From JACZUI01 sp041599115 (GTDB lineage Bacteria > Actinomycetota > Acidimicrobiia > Spongiisociales > ZC4RG35), in assembly GCA_041599115.1 (NCBI GenBank), contig JBFHXF010000045.1:1-15200 (forward strand): 15,200 nt of DNA, in the 5' to 3' direction. Of the stretch, positions 14,571 through 15,200 are shown one piece after another. The notes under the pieces were generated by a model. That model was not told the DNA's origin, did no database searches, and saw only the letters and a list, made by a program, of their open reading frames with translations. The position numbers were made by a program, and so were the translations under genes. Position 1 is the stretch's first letter, and every line of letters begins with the position of its first letter.

Positions 14571-15200
14571 TCAGAGGTCAATCGGGTCCGCGTCGATCCG
14601 AACCGACAGACCCCGGTCGCGCCAGGTCTGGACGGCGGTGCGAAGTTGAAGCCGAGTCCGGCTCAAGTCCCCCTGCAGGAGCCAGCGAAATCCTCGATCG
14701 GACCTTGCGGGTCCCAGAACGATCGCTCCCTGCAGCGACATCAGCATCTCGGTGATTTCCGCCGGATCCTGCAGACCCCGCAATTCCACGGCCATCATGT
14801 CACGAGCGGGAGGCATGCCCTGGCTGGCGCGCAGTGCGAGTTGCCTTTCCAGGTAGGGAATCGGGTCTCCAGAGCGCAGGGTGGCGATCAGGTCGGATTC
14901 GGGCAGCGAGGTCTGGACCATCAGTCGTCTGCCACTTCCCTTGCCGACCATGTTTCCCAACCTGGCCAGAACTCTCAAGGCCTCCTCGGAGGCACGGAAG
15001 TCCTGTCCGAGGAGGAGACCGTCTGCATCAGCCACCACGACCAGGTCAAAGCCGCCGATCCCTGCCAGATCACGCTCTGTACCAACCGCTATCTGAAACT
15101 CGCCCGGGTCGAATCCGGCAATCGGTCGGCCCAGCAGACGATTGACAGAAGCAGCGAGCCGGTCTGGAACCGTCCCCATCGACTCGAACGTCGCACCCAC
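14571..15200 (-). CDS. priA: Primosomal protein N' (PriA), C-terminal part
   Basis: Replication-restart protein that recognises stalled forks. Only the last 209 residues are in the window; the reading frame is open to the right edge, so the GTG at the edge is not taken as a start. Seen are VGTERDLAG, VVVADADGLLLGQDFRASEEAL (helicase motif V and neighbouring PriA signature, with LL.QDFRASE) and a C-terminal region RRLMVQTSLPESDLI...YLERQLALR typical of PriA. The motif VI arginine-rich VAGRAGR is replaced by LARLGNMVGKGSGR, so the helicase core is degenerate. Actinobacterial PriA proteins are known to lack a functional helicase domain, and this matches. The gene leads into def and fmt, as in other actinobacteria. 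Confidence 0.88.
   Translation of the reverse strand: MGATFESMGTVPDRLAASVNRLLGRPIAGFDPGEFQIAVGTERDLAGIGGFDLVVVADADGLLLGQDFRASEEALRVLARLGNMVGKGSGRRLMVQTSLPESDLIATLRSGDPIPYLERQLALRASQGMPPARDMMAVELRGLQDPAEITEMLMSLQGAIVLGPARSDRGFRWLLQGDLSRTRLQLRTAVQTWRDRGLSVRIDADPIDL

Overview
The window is ordinary housekeeping DNA from a high-GC bacterium, most likely an actinomycete (Actinomycetota). The partial 16S rRNA has an actinobacterial look. The gene neighbourhoods priA-def-fmt-rpe-rib, infC-rpmI-rplT-rRNA methyltransferase-pheS-pheT and mpg-tyrS are all known from actinobacteria such as Mycobacterium. The PriA fragment has the degenerate helicase core typical of that phylum. The combination suggests a deep lineage such as Acidimicrobiia, but that placement is inference and needs a 16S search. 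Every gene lies on the minus strand, so transcription runs from right to left. No mobile element, CRISPR array, tRNA or phage gene was seen.

Layout in the direction of transcription. (1) 15200-13111: the C-terminal end of PriA (replication restart), then peptide deformylase (def) and Met-tRNA formyltransferase (fmt), which overlap by 4 nt and together handle N-formyl-methionine. (2) 13063-8187: a tight operon of rpe, an orphan REC-GGDEF response regulator, and a complete lumazine/riboflavin set, ribD-ribE-ribBA-ribH. Junctions are 0 nt or small overlaps, so translation is probably coupled. (3) 8186-7985: a 202-nt leader with a strong intrinsic-terminator hairpin just before the infC ribosome binding site. 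(4) 7984-6095: infC (read here with a rare ATC start, which extends it beyond the first conventional start), rpmI, rplT and a SpoU-type rRNA methyltransferase. (5) 6011-636: pheS, pheT, a 3-methyladenine DNA glycosylase (mpg) and tyrS. (6) 635-1: rRNA operon promoters and leader, then the first ~238 nt of 16S rRNA, which runs off the left edge.

The genes fall into two themes: translation (initiation, ribosomal proteins, aminoacylation, rRNA and its modification, N-terminal processing) and flavin synthesis from GTP and ribulose 5-phosphate. Rpe interconverts ribulose 5-phosphate, the RibB substrate, and xylulose 5-phosphate, so its place next to the rib genes makes metabolic sense.

I did not find a convincing undescribed system. 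The points most worth a second look are the terminator in the infC leader together with the ATC start, the TLGW replacement of the HIGH signature in TyrRS, the GGDEF regulator fused into the rpe-rib operon by overlapping reading frames, and the tandem rRNA promoters that begin directly at the tyrS stop codon.
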